This document shows positions 1 to 9,670 of a DNA stretch of 64,000 nt, piece by piece (within the stretch, counting starts at the first letter, position 1; each line of letters starts with the position of its first letter). The DNA is from Bacteroidales bacterium. Lineage in GTDB: Bacteria > Bacteroidota > Bacteroidia > Bacteroidales > F082. The stretch spans positions 36,178 through 100,177 of the forward strand of contig JAFPWT010000001.1 of NCBI GenBank assembly GCA_017394865.1, given 5' to 3'. The translations under genes and the position numbers were made by a program. The notes below the pieces were generated by a model. It saw only the letters and a list, made by a program, of their open reading frames with translations, was not told the origin of the DNA and made no database searches.

Positions 1-3000
1 GTGCAAACCTTGTCAACTGGGATGTTGAGATGATCCACAGTCACGTTGCCGTAGATGTCGTAGTTCTCAGTGGCGCGGATGTTGCCGAGGGCGACGTTGC
101 CAGAGCTCTTAGTGGTATAGACCCACTTGATGTATCTAACCGTGGTGGGAAGATCGATGTGGGTGACAGATTGGGTAGCGCCGAGTTCGGTATATGATGC
201 CAGAGGATCGTAGGTGGTTCCATCAGCAGAGGTCAGCACATCGAATGTACCACCCGAGAAGGTGTTGCCCTTAATATCATATGATACCGAAACAGGAGTC
301 GCATTTAATTTTAAAATGAGATAATCTCCCTCGGTGTCGAATTTGATTCTTGGAGTTGAACTAGTGTAAACCCCAAGTCCATTTTGTGTTAAGCCTGTAG
401 GCATATCATTTACCCCATGGTCTGCGACATACTCATCAGTATAGGTAAATGGCAGCGTCGCATAGTCGACAACCAAATGCGCTTGGGTCACAGTCACAGT
501 CTTGGCAGTGGCGCCTTCATAAGTGAGCGTGAAGGTGGCGATGCGGTCATCGGTACCATCGTTGACAGTAGTGGTGAAGCTGACTTTCTCGTCAGTTACC
601 ACGATATTACTGATCCAGCTGGCTGTGGTTGTGGCCTCCAGACTCTTACCAGCAACAGGGTTGGCGATGGTATAGTTGATTTGGCCGGAAGTGGCGTCAT
701 AAGGCAGTTCAACAGTTGCCGGAGCATTGATTATCGGGTCGGTGCTCATCTCGTAAGAGTAGCTGATGTAATAGGCTTTCACACCTTTGGCAATGTTGGT
801 GACGGTTACTGTCAATACTTTTCCGTATGCGGCAACGGGGCCTCCTACTATTACATCAGTAGTGGCATTCAAAGAACCTGTAGCAACTTCAGTGGTGCCA
901 ACGGTAAGGCTGACATCACCGGCGGTTCCACTGAAGCCTCCGAATTTGGCTTCAAAAGCAGTGATCGTAACGTCGGTAGGCAATGTGGTTGTGAAGGTGA
1001 TGCTTGTAGCTGGCTTGCTACTAGCACCTATTTGACAGTATTGATTCGATGGAGTGAAACTCGTGGTTCCTTCTGTCGTAACCGTCCAGGTATTGCCAAG
1101 ATCATCAGTTCCTTCTTTAGGTGAAGCATTGATGTTCATGTTTCCTGTTCCTGCGGTTGAGGAGAAATGAATGGTACCTGTAAGAGCGTTGCTCCACTGT
1201 GCGGTGAACGAAACGTCGGCTGTTACATTAAATGAGGCGCCAGCGGCATAGATGTCAGTTGTTCCATCGAGCAGCCATCCGGCGAAGTTGGTGCCGGTTT
1301 TGGTTGCTGAAGGCAGTTCGTAGGTGCCCGCTGCAACTTCGATGATATCATCTGTGAAGACAGCGTTCGGGACGAAGGTGCCTCCGTCCAAATTGAAATT
1401 GACAGTATATAATGTGGCTGTCGGACGCTCGAAATGGACGAGGTAGTTGCCAGCATCAAATTCCTTGGTGCTGTTGTAAATCTTAACATTACCATAAATG
1501 GTGACGATGTCGCCAACTTGGATATCGTTTTGTGCGGTGAAAGCAGCCTGTTCTAAACCTTTGCCTTTGTAGACCTGGAGTTGGTTGGTGTCAGTGCCGT
1601 CGACAGAGATGTAATAAGTAAGCTCGCCATTGCTGGTCGGGGCCTGTGTCGGGGCGGTTGAAACGATGCCGTTCACATAGATGCCGTTGGCGGGATACTC
1701 ATAGAAGGCCAAAGCCTGGGTCACGGTGTAGGGGTTGGCTTGTGAGCAGATGTGGTAGGTAGCTGTGGCCACAGTGCTTTCATCGCTTCCTTTGATGGCA
1801 ATGGCTTTGAAAGTTGTGGTTGTCGATACATTCAAAGTTCCAGTGTACTCAGTGCTTCCACTTGTCGGGTCTGTACCATCTGTGGTGTAATAAATCGTTG
1901 CGCCGGCCGTTGCGCAGCTGATAGTAACCTCTTGTGCGCTGGCATAAGTGCCTGCTGCCGGGCTGAATGTCGGAGCTTCAACAGCAATGACAGGAGCCAC
2001 GTAAGTAACAAGTTGGTTGTTTTGGTCGAACTCGTAAGTGGAATTATATTTCTTCAGGGTACCCGTAATCACCACAGTTGCGCCTACCTGAATATTATCA
2101 GTCGAGGTAAAGGCATTGCCATTAATATCCTTGCCTTTATAGACTTGCAGACGGGTTGTCTCGGTACCATCGTCGGAAATCCAGTAGGTCAGATAACCAC
2201 CAGAAAGCAATGAGGTGGGAGCGGTACAAACAATACCTGTTGCATAGGCGTTGTTGATTGTGCCTTGAGCCTCGATTGCGGCAATGGCATCTGCCACGGA
2301 GTAAGGATTGTTCAGTGTGCCAGGAACATTCGGGTCGCTGTTGGTGACAGTCATACCGTATGTTGCAGTGGCACCGTTATAGTTGGCGTTACCAGCGAAT
2401 GTTGCGGTGAAAGTTACAGAGCCAGCGCCAACGAGGGTGACAGCACCCGTGGTTTCGTTGATAATGGCAACGGCATCGTCATTGCCGCTCCAAGTAACGG
2501 TTGCGCCTGACACTGGTTCATTATTGTAGGTGACAGAGGCGGTAAGGCTACCAGCATCTGTGCCAGCATAAATGTCGGTGTTTGTGATGTTAGAGTCGTC
2601 AATGGTCACGGTCGGTGTTGGAAGAGAGGATGCCACGCCGATAGTAATGGTGTATTTGCTAATAGTGGCATAACTGGAGCCGGTAGATGGACGCGACATG
2701 GTAACTGTAGCTGAAGAGCCAGACCATGTTTGTGACGAGCTGTTGAATCCTGTAGGATCAAAGGTCAAATCGCTTTGAAGCGTACCCTCAATGACAATAC
2801 TCTTAATATCATATCCAGTCGGAGCTGTGAATACCAATGTGTTGTCCTTATAGAAACGCATGGCTGTCGTATTTGCGTACGTTGAGCCACTGCCTTTTGT
2901 CCAATACAATGACACATTGTCTTTGCTACCTGAAAGTTCACTATAAGTACTGCCGCTGAATTGACCAGTCTTTCCCCAGAAAGTATAATTAGGAATGATT

Positions 3001-3866
3001 TCAATGGTAGTGGGCTGGACGTAGGGCTCGCTGCTTGTGACGGTTAGTTCGTATGTGGCAGAAGACCCGCTGTAAGTGCCGCTTACACCGGCATAGCTTG
3101 CTGTGATGGTGGTGGTGCCGGCAGCTACGAGAGTAACCTCGCCGTCACTATCGATGGTGGCAACGTTCTCGTTGCTGGAAGACCAGGCGACGCTTGCGCC
3201 GCTAATAACGTTATTATTGGTGTTTTCTGTCACTGTTGCGCTCAACGAACCTGCAGCGGTGTTTACGTAAACATCAGTGTTGGTGATACCTGAATCATCA
3301 ATGGTTACGGTTGTTGGTGTGGCTGAACTTGCAGTGTAGGTATAGGTAATGCTAATTTGGGTTGGCCTTAATTGAGTATTAGAGGCAGAAGCGACATTTT
3401 GAATATAAATCGCTTGCAATCCGGCTGTACCTACAGAAGAAATTACGTGGGTGCCACCACTAGTGGTTGTCCAGGTCGCATTAATATCTGTGGTGTTGCT
3501 TGTAACTGTGTTATTTAAAACGGTAGTACCTGCGGTTAAGGAATTGCCGTAATAAGAGCCATCACATTTTATGCTGATGCTATTAATAGCATAGCCATCA
3601 GAGCAAACAAAAGAAAGATAATGCCCTTTGTAGATACGAGGTGCTGCTATGTAACTGCTATTAACAGCAGAACTGCCTGTCCCTTTCAATTGTTGGATAG
3701 TAATGTTACCATCTGCAAAAGACCATACGATATGATCCGTTGAATAGGTTCCACTTGATAACGTAACATCAGCTGTTGCCGTTGTCTGTCCCCAAGCCCT
3801 AACAGGCTGGAAGACCGTGATCAGCAGTGCGAAGGCTGCGATCAATAAAGTAAACTTTTTTTTCAT
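1..3866 (-). CDS. Giant secreted multidomain surface protein, 3' end cut by the window edge
   Basis: From an ATG at 3866 the reverse-strand frame stays open to the left edge, about 1,288 residues without a stop, so the C-terminus and any sorting signal are missing. It starts with a signal peptide (MKKKFTLLIAAFALLITV, cleavage near residue 27). Modules I read in order: a beta-rich N-terminal module (28-180); two Ig-like group-2-type modules starting VTIDDSGITNTDV and VTIDDSNITNTDI (about 186-270, 420-506); two OB-fold/DUF5689-like modules (about 516-620, 708-813) on either side of a chitobiase C-terminal-type module (PTFSPAAGTY to ATATYHI, about 628-703); a Listeria-Bacteroides repeat (NLDGGTF, FAGWLLDG, FTAQW; about 816-884); and a BACON-like module (about 1043-1129). 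No enzyme domain is seen. A surface adhesion or glycan-binding role and T9SS export are inferred from its relative at 21345-28844. Boundaries are approximate. Confidence 0.85.
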   Translation of the reverse strand, partial: MKKKFTLLIAAFALLITVFQPVRAWGQTTATADVTLSSGTYSTDHIVWSFADGNITIQQLKGTGSSAVNSSYIAAPRIYKGHYLSFVCSDGYAINSISIKCDGSYYGNSLTAGTTVLNNTVTSNTTDINATWTTTSGGTHVISSVGTAGLQAIYIQNVASASNTQLRPTQISITYTYTASSATPTTVTIDDSGITNTDVYVNTAAGSLSATVTENTNNNVISGASVAWSSSNENVATIDSDGEVTLVAAGTTTITASYAGVSGTYSGSSATYELTVTSSEPYVQPTTIEIIPNYTFWGKTGQFSGSTYSELSGSKDNVSLYWTKGSGSTYANTTAMRFYKDNTLVFTAPTGYDIKSIVIEGTLQSDLTFDPTGFNSSSQTWSGSSATVTMSRPSTGSSYATISKYTITIGVASSLPTPTVTIDDSNITNTDIYAGTDAGSLTASVTYNNEPVSGATVTWSGNDDAVAIINETTGAVTLVGAGSVTFTATFAGNANYNGATATYGMTVTNSDPNVPGTLNNPYSVADAIAAIEAQGTINNAYATGIVCTAPTSLLSGGYLTYWISDDGTETTRLQVYKGKDINGNAFTSTDNIQVGATVVITGTLKKYNSTYEFDQNNQLVTYVAPVIAVEAPTFSPAAGTYASAQEVTISCATAGATIYYTTDGTDPTSGSTEYTGTLNVSTTTTFKAIAIKGSDESTVATATYHICSQANPYTVTQALAFYEYPANGIYVNGIVSTAPTQAPTSNGELTYYISVDGTDTNQLQVYKGKGLEQAAFTAQNDIQVGDIVTIYGNVKIYNSTKEFDAGNYLVHFERPTATLYTVNFNLDGGTFVPNAVFTDDIIEVAAGTYELPSATKTGTNFAGWLLDGTTDIYAAGASFNVTADVSFTAQWSNALTGTIHFSSTAGTGNMNINASPKEGTDDLGNTWTVTTEGTTSFTPSNQYCQIGASSKPATSITFTTTLPTDVTITAFEAKFGGFSGTAGDVSLTVGTTEVATGSLNATTDVIVGGPVAAYGKVLTVTVTNIAKGVKAYYISYSYEMSTDPIINAPATVELPYDATSGQINYTIANPVAGKSLEATTTASWISNIVVTDEKVSFTTTVNDGTDDRIATFTLTYEGATAKTVTVTQAHLVVDYATLPFTYTDEYVADHGVNDMPTGLTQNGLGVYTSSTPRIKFDTEGDYLILKLNATPVSVSYDIKGNTFSGGTFDVLTSADGTTYDPLASYTELGATQSVTHIDLPTTVRYIKWVYTTKSSGNVALGNIRATENYDIYGNVTVDHLNIPVDKVC

Positions 3867-4009
3867 AGTTGATTTGATATTAAAGATTTATGATTTAATG
3901 ATTATTCTTTTGATACGAGTGCGAAGATACGGCAAAAATTATTGAAGTACACGCATGTTTATATTTTTATTTATAAACAGGTGTTGATAACTTTTTTTTA
4001 AAATAATTC

Positions 4010-4040
4010 TTGCGGTGTATGGAAATATATTATATCTTTG
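4010..4040 (+). promoter_or_regulatory. Bacteroidota-type promoter of the candidate small RNA
   Basis: TTG at 4010-4012 and TATCTTTG at 4033-4040 are separated by 20 nt, matching the Bacteroidota sigma-ABfr consensus (TTTG, 19-21 nt, TAnnTTTG). Transcription would start near 4046-4048. No credible protein gene follows on this strand. Confidence 0.6.
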
Positions 4041-4045
4041 CATCG

Positions 4046-4105
4046 AGTTCGAACCCGAAAGGGTTTTTACGTCACCAGCCTGGGCAGAGCTATATCTGCC
4101 TTTTT
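4046..4105 (+). ncRNA. Candidate small structured RNA of about 60 nt
   Basis: Between a consensus promoter (4010-4040) and a T-tract (4101-4107) lie two hairpins. The first is AACCC-GAAA-GGGTT (4052-4065) with a GNRA tetraloop, followed by TTT. The second is GGCAGA-GCTATA-TCTGCC (4083-4100), followed by TTTTTT. The second looks like an intrinsic terminator, so the unit would give a free transcript of about 60 nt. The flanking genes face the other way, so it is not a leader of a neighbouring gene. I do not recognise an RNA family; the GTTCGAACCC string resembles a tRNA T-arm but no cloverleaf can be drawn. An antisense or regulatory role is inference. Confidence 0.42.
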
Positions 4106-4107
4106 TA
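4083..4107 (+). terminator. Intrinsic terminator of the candidate small RNA
   Basis: Perfect 6-bp stem (GGCAGA 4083-4088, TCTGCC 4095-4100) with a 6-nt loop, followed at once by six T residues at 4101-4106. Confidence 0.6.
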
Positions 4108-4368
4108 TTTTTTCCAGATAACCTCCAACTTATTCCCCATTAGGCTATATAAATCAGGCAAATTAATCCAGCTATTGTCACGTCTCCTATTTAAAAATGG
4201 AGTTTGAGCCAATCAGCATCTGGAAGAGAAAAATATTCTCTTCTAGAAAGTTCTATATTATTATAGGTGTATTCAACCATTATTTCAATGATAATATATA
4301 TTGAAATGAATGGCAAAGATAAACAATAAAATTTTACTTAAAACGATTAATTTAATATAATTAATTAA

Positions 4369-6327
4369 TCATTTTCCAGCCAACGATTTAAAGAAGATCT
4401 CGGCATCCTTCCAGACGGTGTAGTCGCGGGCGTAGAGGAGGTTGAGCTGGTTGTAGACCTCGGTATCGGCGACATGGCCGCTGCGCTCCAAAGGCGTGGC
4501 GGGCGAATACACACCACGACGGATCTTTGGCAGCTTCTGCATCTCATCAGTATTACAATACCCCACCCAGGTACGGCGCCCTAGCAATACTAAAATGGCA
4601 TCCTTCAAGAAACGGATTGGCTTCTTCACCACCAGCGCCAAAGGCAGCCAGAACAGGATGCTGAAGCCAGATAAAACCAAGTCGAGCAGCCGTTTATTGC
4701 GACGGTTGGCCACCGTGTCGATGGCCTTGATATCGACGGTATAAAGATCGCCTCGTGTGTTGATGCTGTTGCTGCCGATGATGGAGAGGCTGTCCTCAGG
4801 CGCGATCTTGTAGTCGACATTGCTGGCATGCCATTCCACCATCTTGTCGATGATGACCTGATGCGGCACGTCCTTCGAGCAGAAGATGATCTCCGTGATC
4901 TTATAGATGGTGATGATGTCAGGCACTTGATTGATGCGCCCGATGAACCCCTCGGGGGTCTCCCCTTTCGCGTCGGAACTCACCAGCCCGATGAAGTCAG
5001 GCTTGATAGAGGTGCTCTGGATCAGCGCCTCAACACGATGTGCCTCGTCGGGGCTGCCGATGAGGAGGAAACGTTTTTTGGCATTGCGTTTCGAGAGGAA
5101 CGACTCCTGCCCTGTCCACACGCCGATGAGCCGCGTCACCGTCATCTCCAAGGCGAGCCATAGCGTGCCGAAGAGGATCAAGGCACGCGAGAAGCGGAAC
5201 GATTCAGGCAGCAAGGCGTAGAGCATCAGCACGAAGACGCTGCCGATGGCGACGCCAAAGACGCCTTTGCCGATACTGTAAGGCTTGTCGTAGCCTCCAG
5301 CAAAATACGTGTTGATCAGCCAGATCAGGATATAAGCCGGCAAGACCACCGCAAACAGCGTGAGCGGATAGCTGCCCACGCCATCATACACCGTCGCTCT
5401 GCCCCAGAAATAACTAATGGCCGCCAATCCCCCGTAACCCAAAACGGCATCGAGGAACGGGATGGCAATCTTGTGGAAGAACTGGCTGACCAGGGCAAGA
5501 AAGGCCTTGAAATAAATGGCCATATTAATAAAGAAGGAGAACCAGAAAGCGCGTTTCTGTCCGAAGTGCTTCTTGGCGAAGATCTCCATGGCCTTGTAGA
5601 ACACGAAGACGTAATTGACGCTGGTCTTCTTGGTGCTCTCGCCTTTATAATGGATAATGCGAGTCTCAGGGAAATAATAGTTTTTGTAGCCGCCCAAGGT
5701 AATGCGGTACGAGAGGTCAATGTCCTCGCCATACATGAAGAAGGTCTCATCGAGCAGTCCCACCTTGTCCAACGTCTCGCGACGCATGAGCATATAGGCG
5801 CCAGCGAGAATCTCGCACTCGTTGGTCTCGTCGTTGGAGAGATGTCCCATGTAATAATGTGCGAAACGCTTGCTGTGCGGGAAGAGCTTGGCCAGACCGA
5901 ACATCTTATAGAAAGCGGCAGCTGGCGTAGGCAGTCCACGCTTCGATTCCGGAAGGAAGTTGCCCTTGCCGTCGACCATCTTCACGCCGAGGCCACCAGC
6001 ATCGGGATGGGCATCCATGAAGGCGATGCACTTGCTGAACGTGTCGTCTTCGACCACCGTGTCGGGGTTAAGCAGCAGCACATATTCGCCCGTGGAAATC
6101 CTGATGGCCTGGTTGTTGGCCCGGCTGAAGCCCACGTTCTCCTTGTTGGCGATGACCTTCACCTCGGGGAATTTCTCCGCGAGCATCTTCAAGGAGCCGT
6201 CAACAGAGTTATTGTCCACCACAAACACCTCGCCCTCAATGCCTTGCAAAGCCCTACGGACCGAGTAAAGGCACTGTTCGAGGAAATACTCCACATTGTA
6301 GTTGACGATAACGATGGAAAGCTTCAT
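4369..6327 (-). CDS. Membrane-bound family 2 glycosyltransferase fused to a degenerate sugar-phosphate transferase module
   Basis: 652 residues. Residues 1-250 are a GT-A glycosyltransferase of family 2, of the rhamnosyltransferase-like type: NYNVEYF at the N-terminus, VVDNNS (37-41), NPDT (88-90) as the metal/nucleotide motif and YGEDIDL (199-205) carrying the likely base. Several membrane helices follow (about 260-420), then a Rossmann-like stretch beginning KRFLLIGSPDEA. The last 100 residues resemble the ends of the polyprenyl-phosphate phosphoglycosyltransferase fold (RNKRLLDLVLSG at the start, LLYARDYTVWKDAEIFFKS at the end), but the middle with the catalytic Asp-Glu pair and the SPGP motif is missing. 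It probably adds a sugar to a lipid-linked surface glycan at the inner membrane. A reverse-strand -7 box lies at 6344-6351. It is divergent from a flippase gene, which supports a polysaccharide role. Confidence 0.85.
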   Translation of the reverse strand: MKLSIVIVNYNVEYFLEQCLYSVRRALQGIEGEVFVVDNNSVDGSLKMLAEKFPEVKVIANKENVGFSRANNQAIRISTGEYVLLLNPDTVVEDDTFSKCIAFMDAHPDAGGLGVKMVDGKGNFLPESKRGLPTPAAAFYKMFGLAKLFPHSKRFAHYYMGHLSNDETNECEILAGAYMLMRRETLDKVGLLDETFFMYGEDIDLSYRITLGGYKNYYFPETRIIHYKGESTKKTSVNYVFVFYKAMEIFAKKHFGQKRAFWFSFFINMAIYFKAFLALVSQFFHKIAIPFLDAVLGYGGLAAISYFWGRATVYDGVGSYPLTLFAVVLPAYILIWLINTYFAGGYDKPYSIGKGVFGVAIGSVFVLMLYALLPESFRFSRALILFGTLWLALEMTVTRLIGVWTGQESFLSKRNAKKRFLLIGSPDEAHRVEALIQSTSIKPDFIGLVSSDAKGETPEGFIGRINQVPDIITIYKITEIIFCSKDVPHQVIIDKMVEWHASNVDYKIAPEDSLSIIGSNSINTRGDLYTVDIKAIDTVANRRNKRLLDLVLSGFSILFWLPLALVVKKPIRFLKDAILVLLGRRTWVGYCNTDEMQKLPKIRRGVYSPATPLERSGHVADTEVYNQLNLLYARDYTVWKDAEIFFKSLAGK

Positions 6328-6343
6328 ACGTTGAAAAATCGGT

Positions 6344-6412
6344 CAAAAATAGGAATTTTTCATTTAAGACACGATGAAATAACGAATAATCCCGAAAAGA
6401 ATTGTAATTTTG
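6344..6412. promoter_or_regulatory. Divergent promoter region between glycosyltransferase and flippase
   Basis: CAAAAATA at 6344-6351 reads TATTTTTG on the reverse strand, 17 nt from the glycosyltransferase ATG. TAATTTTG at 6405-6412 is a forward -7 box ending 9 nt before the flippase ATG at 6422, which implies a leader of only a few nucleotides. The -33 elements are not clear. Confidence 0.45.
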
Positions 6413-6421
6413 AAGCGGATT

Positions 6422-7726
6422 ATGTTCAAGAAAATTCTAGGCACAGGCTTGACGAGGGTGCTGAACCTGCTGATCGGGTTCGCCACCATGCTGATGGGCA
6501 CCAAGGTACTGGGCGCTGCGGAATGGGGCATCGGCTTCACGGTGCTGACCGACGTGACGTTCCTGCTGATTGGCGTCGAATTCATCGTGGGTGGAGGTCT
6601 GGTGTACTTCACCTCCCGCAAACCGCTGTCGACGCTGATGAAGGTCTCGTACGGCTGGATCGTCCTGGTGATGGCGTTTTACGTCTTGGCATTCTGGATC
6701 CTCTCCTATTTCCCCGACCTGTCCGACAGCATCGTGCCTAGAGGCTACGAATGGATCACGCTCCTGCTGACTTTTGTGTACAGCTTCCATAACTTCAACC
6801 TGAACATCCTTCTCGGAAAGGAAAAGGTAGGCACCTACAACTGGGTCTTCCTTTTGCAGATCCTCGTCCAGGTGGGCACGATGGCACTGCTAATCTTCGT
6901 ATTTCACCTCAAGGACGCCCGGGCTTTCGTGTATTCGCTACTGTGCGGCTATGTGGTGGCGTTGCTGGCAGGTTTGACACAGGTCTTGCCCATGCTCAAT
7001 AGAGGTGAAAGCAAGCCGATTCTGGCCACCGCCAAGGAGATGCTGGCCTACAACAGCGTGATTGTGCTCACTTCGCTGGTGAGCATCTTGAACCGCCGGT
7101 TGAGTGTTTTCATGCTCAGGCAGAAATACACCGATAACGACAAAGAAGTGGGTGTTTACGGTACCGGCACGCAGGTGGGTGAAGCCGTCAAAGTGTTCGG
7201 CGTGAGCATCGCAATGGTGCAGTTTTCACATCTAAGCAACTTGAAAGACAAGGACGAGGCGGTGAATCTCACCATCAAATTCCTTAAAATCAGCGTCATC
7301 CTCACCTTCATCGCACTTCTTGTACTGGCCTGCCTGCCCGTGAGTTTCTTCGAGTGGATCTTCTCCAAAGAATTTGGTCAGGTAAAACAGATCATCCTGC
7401 TTATGGCTCCCGGAATGCTCTTCTACTCCGCCCATAGCATCTTCACGCATTACTTCTCGGGCACCGGTGTCCCGAAATACAACCTCTTTGCCTCGCTGGT
7501 GGGACTGGGAGTCACTTTGCCTTGCACATTAACCATGATTCCCCATTGGGGCATCTTTGGCGCTGCAGCTTCATTTTCAGCAACCTTCCTCGCCATCATG
7601 CTCTACCAGTGGTTTGTGTTCAGGCGCATCGCCGGAGTCAGGGCGAAAAATTTGTTGTTGACAAAAGAAGACTGGACATGGTGTAAAGAGGAATTTTACG
7701 CTATCTTTGCAAAAAATAAAAACTAA
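6422..7726 (+). CDS. Polysaccharide flippase (MOP/Wzx-type membrane protein)
   Basis: 434 residues from the ATG at 6422, almost all hydrophobic helices (about 12-14), with the N-terminal amphipathic helix and [18 protein letters not shown] pattern of multidrug/oligosaccharidyl-lipid/polysaccharide exporters. It is expected to move lipid-linked oligosaccharide across the inner membrane. A TTG at 6410 in the same frame would add four residues, but that TTG is part of the -7 box, so the ATG is preferred. The gene is divergent from a glycosyltransferase and overlaps the topoisomerase gene by one base (TAATG). A role in peptidoglycan lipid II flipping is possible but less likely given the neighbour. 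Confidence 0.8.
   Translation: MFKKILGTGLTRVLNLLIGFATMLMGTKVLGAAEWGIGFTVLTDVTFLLIGVEFIVGGGLVYFTSRKPLSTLMKVSYGWIVLVMAFYVLAFWILSYFPDLSDSIVPRGYEWITLLLTFVYSFHNFNLNILLGKEKVGTYNWVFLLQILVQVGTMALLIFVFHLKDARAFVYSLLCGYVVALLAGLTQVLPMLNRGESKPILATAKEMLAYNSVIVLTSLVSILNRRLSVFMLRQKYTDNDKEVGVYGTGTQVGEAVKVFGVSIAMVQFSHLSNLKDKDEAVNLTIKFLKISVILTFIALLVLACLPVSFFEWIFSKEFGQVKQIILLMAPGMLFYSAHSIFTHYFSGTGVPKYNLFASLVGLGVTLPCTLTMIPHWGIFGAAASFSATFLAIMLYQWFVFRRIAGVRAKNLLLTKEDWTWCKEEFYAIFAKNKN
7702..7709 (+). promoter_or_regulatory. -7 box inside the end of the flippase gene
   Basis: TATCTTTG lies 16 nt before the topoisomerase ATG at 7726, within the last codons of the flippase gene. It would give the topoisomerase its own promoter despite the one-base overlap. 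No clear TTG about 20 nt upstream. Confidence 0.4.
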
Positions 7727-9663
7727 TGGAAAACATCGACGACAATCAGGATATTTTCAACCAACCCGAGTTGCCACCGACGGTGACCGAGGACTATGGC
7801 GATGACAAAATCGTCCACCTAGAGGACATGGATCACATCCGTCGCCGTCCCGGCATGTATATCGGTAAGCTGGGCGACGGCGCCTCGCAGGACGACGGCA
7901 TCTACGTGCTCATCAAAGAGGTGATCGACAACTCCATCGACGAGTTCACCTCAGGCTACGGAAAGAAGATCGAGCTCACCATCGACAAGGCCGAGAAGAA
8001 GGTCATCATCCGCGACTACGGCCGTGGCATCCCTATGGGCAAGTTGGTGGAGGCCGTGTCACAACTCAACACCGGCGCCAAATACGACAGCAAGGTGTTC
8101 CAGAAGTCGGTAGGCCTCAACGGCGTCGGCACCAAGGCCGTCAACGCCCTCTCCTCTTATTTCAAGGTGCAGTCCATCCGCGAAGGCAAGACCCGCATCG
8201 TGGAGTTTGCCCAAGGCAAGAAGACCAGCGACACCGGGATCATCGCCTATGAAAACGCCGACGAGACCGGCACCCTGGTGGAGTTCATCCCCGACAGCGC
8301 CCTGTTTGGCAACTACCATTACGTCGATGAATACGTCGAGAAACGCGTGTGGAACTACGTGTACCTGAACCGCGGCTTGACGATGGTGTATAACGACAAG
8401 CGCTATTACTCCCGCAACGGTCTCCTCGACCTCCTGCAGAACAACATGGAAGGCGAAGGCCTCTACCCTGTCATACATATCAAAGACGGCGACTTCGAGG
8501 CGGCATTCACCCACGTCAACAACCAGTCGAGCGACTACTTCTACTCCTTCGTCAACGGCCAGCACACCACCGAAGGCGGCACCCACCAGTCGGCCTTCCG
8601 CGAAGGTTACGCCCGCGTTGTGCGCGAGTTCTTCCAAAAGGAATACGAGCCTGCCGACATCCGTCAAGGACTGATTTGCGCTTTATGCGTGAGGATTCAG
8701 GAACCGGTGTTCGAGGCGCAGACCAAGACCAAGCTCGGTTCCACTCACCTCGCGCCCAACAACCCCGACGGCACCAACGACAGTCCTTTCCTCAAGACTT
8801 ATGTGTTCGACATTCTGAAACGCCATCTCGACAATTATCTCCATAAGAATCCTGAGACCGTCAGCGTGTTGCAGGCCAAGATCCAAGCCAACGAGAAAGA
8901 ACGCAAGGAGATTGCCGGCATCAAGAAGGCCGCTCGTGAGAGCGCCAAGAAGGTCAGCCTTAACAACCGCAAGCTGCGCGACTGCCGCATCCATCTGAAT
9001 ACCAACCACGAGAAGCGTCTGGAGAGCACCATCTTCATCACCGAGGGCGACTCCGCTTCGGGAAGCATCACCAAGAGCCGCGACGTGCAGACCCAGGCTG
9101 TGTTCAGCTTGAGAGGAAAACCGTTGAATTGCCTTGGGATGACCAAAAAGGTATGTTACGAGAACGAGGAGTTCAACCTCCTGCAAGCCGCCTTGAACAT
9201 CGACGAGGACATCGAGAACCTCCGCTACAACAACATCGTGATCGCCACCGATGCCGATGTCGACGGCATGCATATCCGCCTGCTGATGCTCACCTTCTTC
9301 CTGCAGTTTTATCCCGATCTGGTTCGTAATGGCCACGTCTATATCCTGCAGACGCCGCTGTTCCGGGTGCGTAACAAGAAGGACACCTATTACTGCTACA
9401 CCGAAGAGGAGCGCGTCGACTCCATCCTGAAGTGCGGCAAACAGGCCGAGATCACCCGTTTTAAAGGTCTCGGCGAGATCTCCCCTGACGAGTTCAAGGC
9501 ATTCATCGGTCCCAACATGAGGCTGGAGCCGGTGATTCTTCAGTATGACTTTGGCATTAAGGAACTCCTTAAATATTATATGGGGAATAACACGCCGGAG
9601 CGGCAGAGGTTCATTATTGAGAATCTGAGGATTGAAGATGATACTTACATCGATAAGGTATAA
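7726..9663 (+). CDS. parE: DNA topoisomerase IV subunit B
   Basis: 645 residues, the usual length of Bacteroidota ParE. The GHKL ATPase domain has [16 protein letters not shown] and [14 protein letters not shown]; the transducer domain follows; the TOPRIM domain has EGDSASGS (from Glu440) and [10 protein letters not shown] (Asp509, 511, 513). [15 protein letters not shown] rather than the gyrase-type PLRGKILN string points to ParE over GyrB. With ParC it decatenates replicated chromosomes and relaxes supercoils using ATP. parC, often the next gene in Bacteroidota, is not here: an unrelated lipoprotein follows after 7 nt. Confidence 0.9.
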   Translation: MENIDDNQDIFNQPELPPTVTEDYGDDKIVHLEDMDHIRRRPGMYIGKLGDGASQDDGIYVLIKEVIDNSIDEFTSGYGKKIELTIDKAEKKVIIRDYGRGIPMGKLVEAVSQLNTGAKYDSKVFQKSVGLNGVGTKAVNALSSYFKVQSIREGKTRIVEFAQGKKTSDTGIIAYENADETGTLVEFIPDSALFGNYHYVDEYVEKRVWNYVYLNRGLTMVYNDKRYYSRNGLLDLLQNNMEGEGLYPVIHIKDGDFEAAFTHVNNQSSDYFYSFVNGQHTTEGGTHQSAFREGYARVVREFFQKEYEPADIRQGLICALCVRIQEPVFEAQTKTKLGSTHLAPNNPDGTNDSPFLKTYVFDILKRHLDNYLHKNPETVSVLQAKIQANEKERKEIAGIKKAARESAKKVSLNNRKLRDCRIHLNTNHEKRLESTIFITEGDSASGSITKSRDVQTQAVFSLRGKPLNCLGMTKKVCYENEEFNLLQAALNIDEDIENLRYNNIVIATDADVDGMHIRLLMLTFFLQFYPDLVRNGHVYILQTPLFRVRNKKDTYYCYTEEERVDSILKCGKQAEITRFKGLGEISPDEFKAFIGPNMRLEPVILQYDFGIKELLKYYMGNNTPERQRFIIENLRIEDDTYIDKV

Positions 9664-9670
9664 AAAAGTC

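Larger units (their letters stand above)
3867..4368. other. Gene-free stretch of about 500 bp with a small transcription unit
   Basis: AT-rich region between two reverse-strand genes. Its left part is the 5' leader of the giant protein gene; a poor match to a reverse-strand -7 box (TATCTTCG) lies near 3922-3929. A forward promoter, two hairpins and a T-tract occupy 4010-4107 (listed separately). From about 4110 to 4368 I see only AT-rich sequence with a weak hairpin near 4225-4243 (AAGAGAA/TTCTCTT) and no credible coding frame. Confidence 0.6.

Noticed and set aside
4041-4100. A tRNA gene, because of GTTCGAACCC near 4047
   Set aside because: No acceptor, D or anticodon stem can be built around it; the hairpins fit a promoter-terminator unit instead.
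4010-4207. A 65-codon forward frame over the small RNA candidate
   Set aside because: It starts inside the promoter and runs through the terminator; composition is not coding-like.
5473-6741. A 422-codon forward frame across the glycosyltransferase start and into the flippase
   Set aside because: It spans two well-supported genes in other frames and crosses their divergent promoters.
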